DNA from: VMSU01 sp031400755 | Lineage (GTDB): Bacteria; Desulfobacterota; Desulfobulbia; Desulfobulbales; VMSU01 | Direction of reading: 5' to 3' | Assembly: GCA_031400755.1 (NCBI GenBank) | Contig: JANNQL010000055.1 | Span: forward strand, 1 to 13,030 | Length of the DNA: 13,030 nucleotides | Shown here: piece by piece, positions 12,759 to 13,030 of the stretch | How the letters are laid out: each line of letters begins with the position of its first letter | Position numbering within the stretch: position 1 is the first letter of the stretch | Program-made: the position numbers and the translations under genes | The notes under the pieces: generated by a model | Database searches by the model: none | What the model was told of the DNA's origin: nothing | Seen by the model: only the letters and a program-made list of their open reading frames with translations

Positions 12759-13030
12759 GGGATGAATCCCGTGTTTTTGGTCACCGTGACCGTTTGACTC
12801 TTGCCGCCTTTACTAACGGTGACCGTAACAGTGGCGCTGCCCGGACTCCCCCAGCGGTTCTCAAACATAACTGGATTAACAGTTGAGGCAAAAGACATGT
12901 CCTGAGGCACGTCCCCTGGCAGCGCGCCGGTGACATTACTCGCATTCTGGAGCGTATAAGTTGCAGCGGCAAAATTAACCCCCCACGCCACATCGGAATT
13001 CATGGCCTTGGTCTGGGCATAACGCAGATG
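12755..13030 (-). CDS. GspH/MshC-like prepilin, C-terminal part (5' end outside window)
   Basis: The frame is open from base 13030 on the - strand to a TGA at 12755-12757, giving 91 residues. It begins HLRYAQTKAMNSDVAWGVNF, which is the highly typical GspH/FimT/MshC motif (L/I-R-Y-A-Q-x-x-A-x-N-S-x-x-x-W-G-V/I-x-F) after the pilin helix. A strand TYTLQ and a head ending SATVTVTVSKGGKSQTVTVT follow. The internal Met at 13003 is not the true start, because the RYAQ motif lies upstream of it. The prepilin signal must lie just beyond the window edge. It overlaps the MshD-like gene by ATGA. In MSHA loci this position (MshC) follows the major pilin, so major pilin genes may lie just outside the window. 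Confidence 0.82.
   Translation of the reverse strand, partial: HLRYAQTKAMNSDVAWGVNFAAATYTLQNASNVTGALPGDVPQDMSFASTVNPVMFENRWGSPGSATVTVTVSKGGKSQTVTVTKNTGFIP

Overview
The window is chromosomal DNA, moderately GC-rich by eye. It probably comes from a deltaproteobacterium-type organism (Desulfobulbales or another Desulfobacterota). That placement is an inference from the gene neighbourhood and the protein style, because no rRNA or other phylogenetic marker is present. The main content is a type IV pilus system of the MSHA (mannose-sensitive haemagglutinin) kind, split into two gene blocks that point at each other.

Left end (1-1915, + strand): the 3' end of a nitroreductase-family gene, then a small lipoprotein of unknown function, then coaBC, the bifunctional enzyme of coenzyme A synthesis. 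This part is housekeeping. About 190 bp of gene-free DNA separates it from the pilus genes.

Pilus machinery operon (2109-9805, + strand): six tightly packed genes, several with 4-bp ATGA stop/start overlaps. They are a PilM-PilN fusion (GspL/MshI-like), a PilO/MshJ-like protein, a PilP/GspC/MshK-like protein, an MshL-type secretin, an MshE-type assembly ATPase carrying a tandem MshEN cyclic-di-GMP-binding motif, and an MshG/PilC platform protein. Together they would form the inner-membrane alignment complex, the outer-membrane channel, the motor and the platform.

Pilin block (13030 to 10466, - strand): four overlapping prepilin-like genes in the order GspH/MshC-like (5' end outside the window), MshD-like, MshO/PilW-like and MshP/PilX-like. 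The last carries an unusually large C-terminal domain that I read as a concanavalin/laminin-G-like beta-sandwich, so it is a candidate tip adhesin.

Between the blocks (9806-10465): a separate small - strand gene with a strong ribosome binding site encodes an exported protein built from ten Gly/Asp/His pentapeptides. Upstream of it lie a perfect 7-bp inverted repeat and a multi-hairpin intergenic repeat of the dispersed REP/MITE-like type. No retraction ATPase, prepilin peptidase, MshM or MshN gene is visible in the window. The points most worth following up are the c-di-GMP motif of the ATPase, the fused and apparently nucleotide-free PilM-PilN protein, the adhesin-like pseudopilin and the Gly-Asp-His repeat protein.
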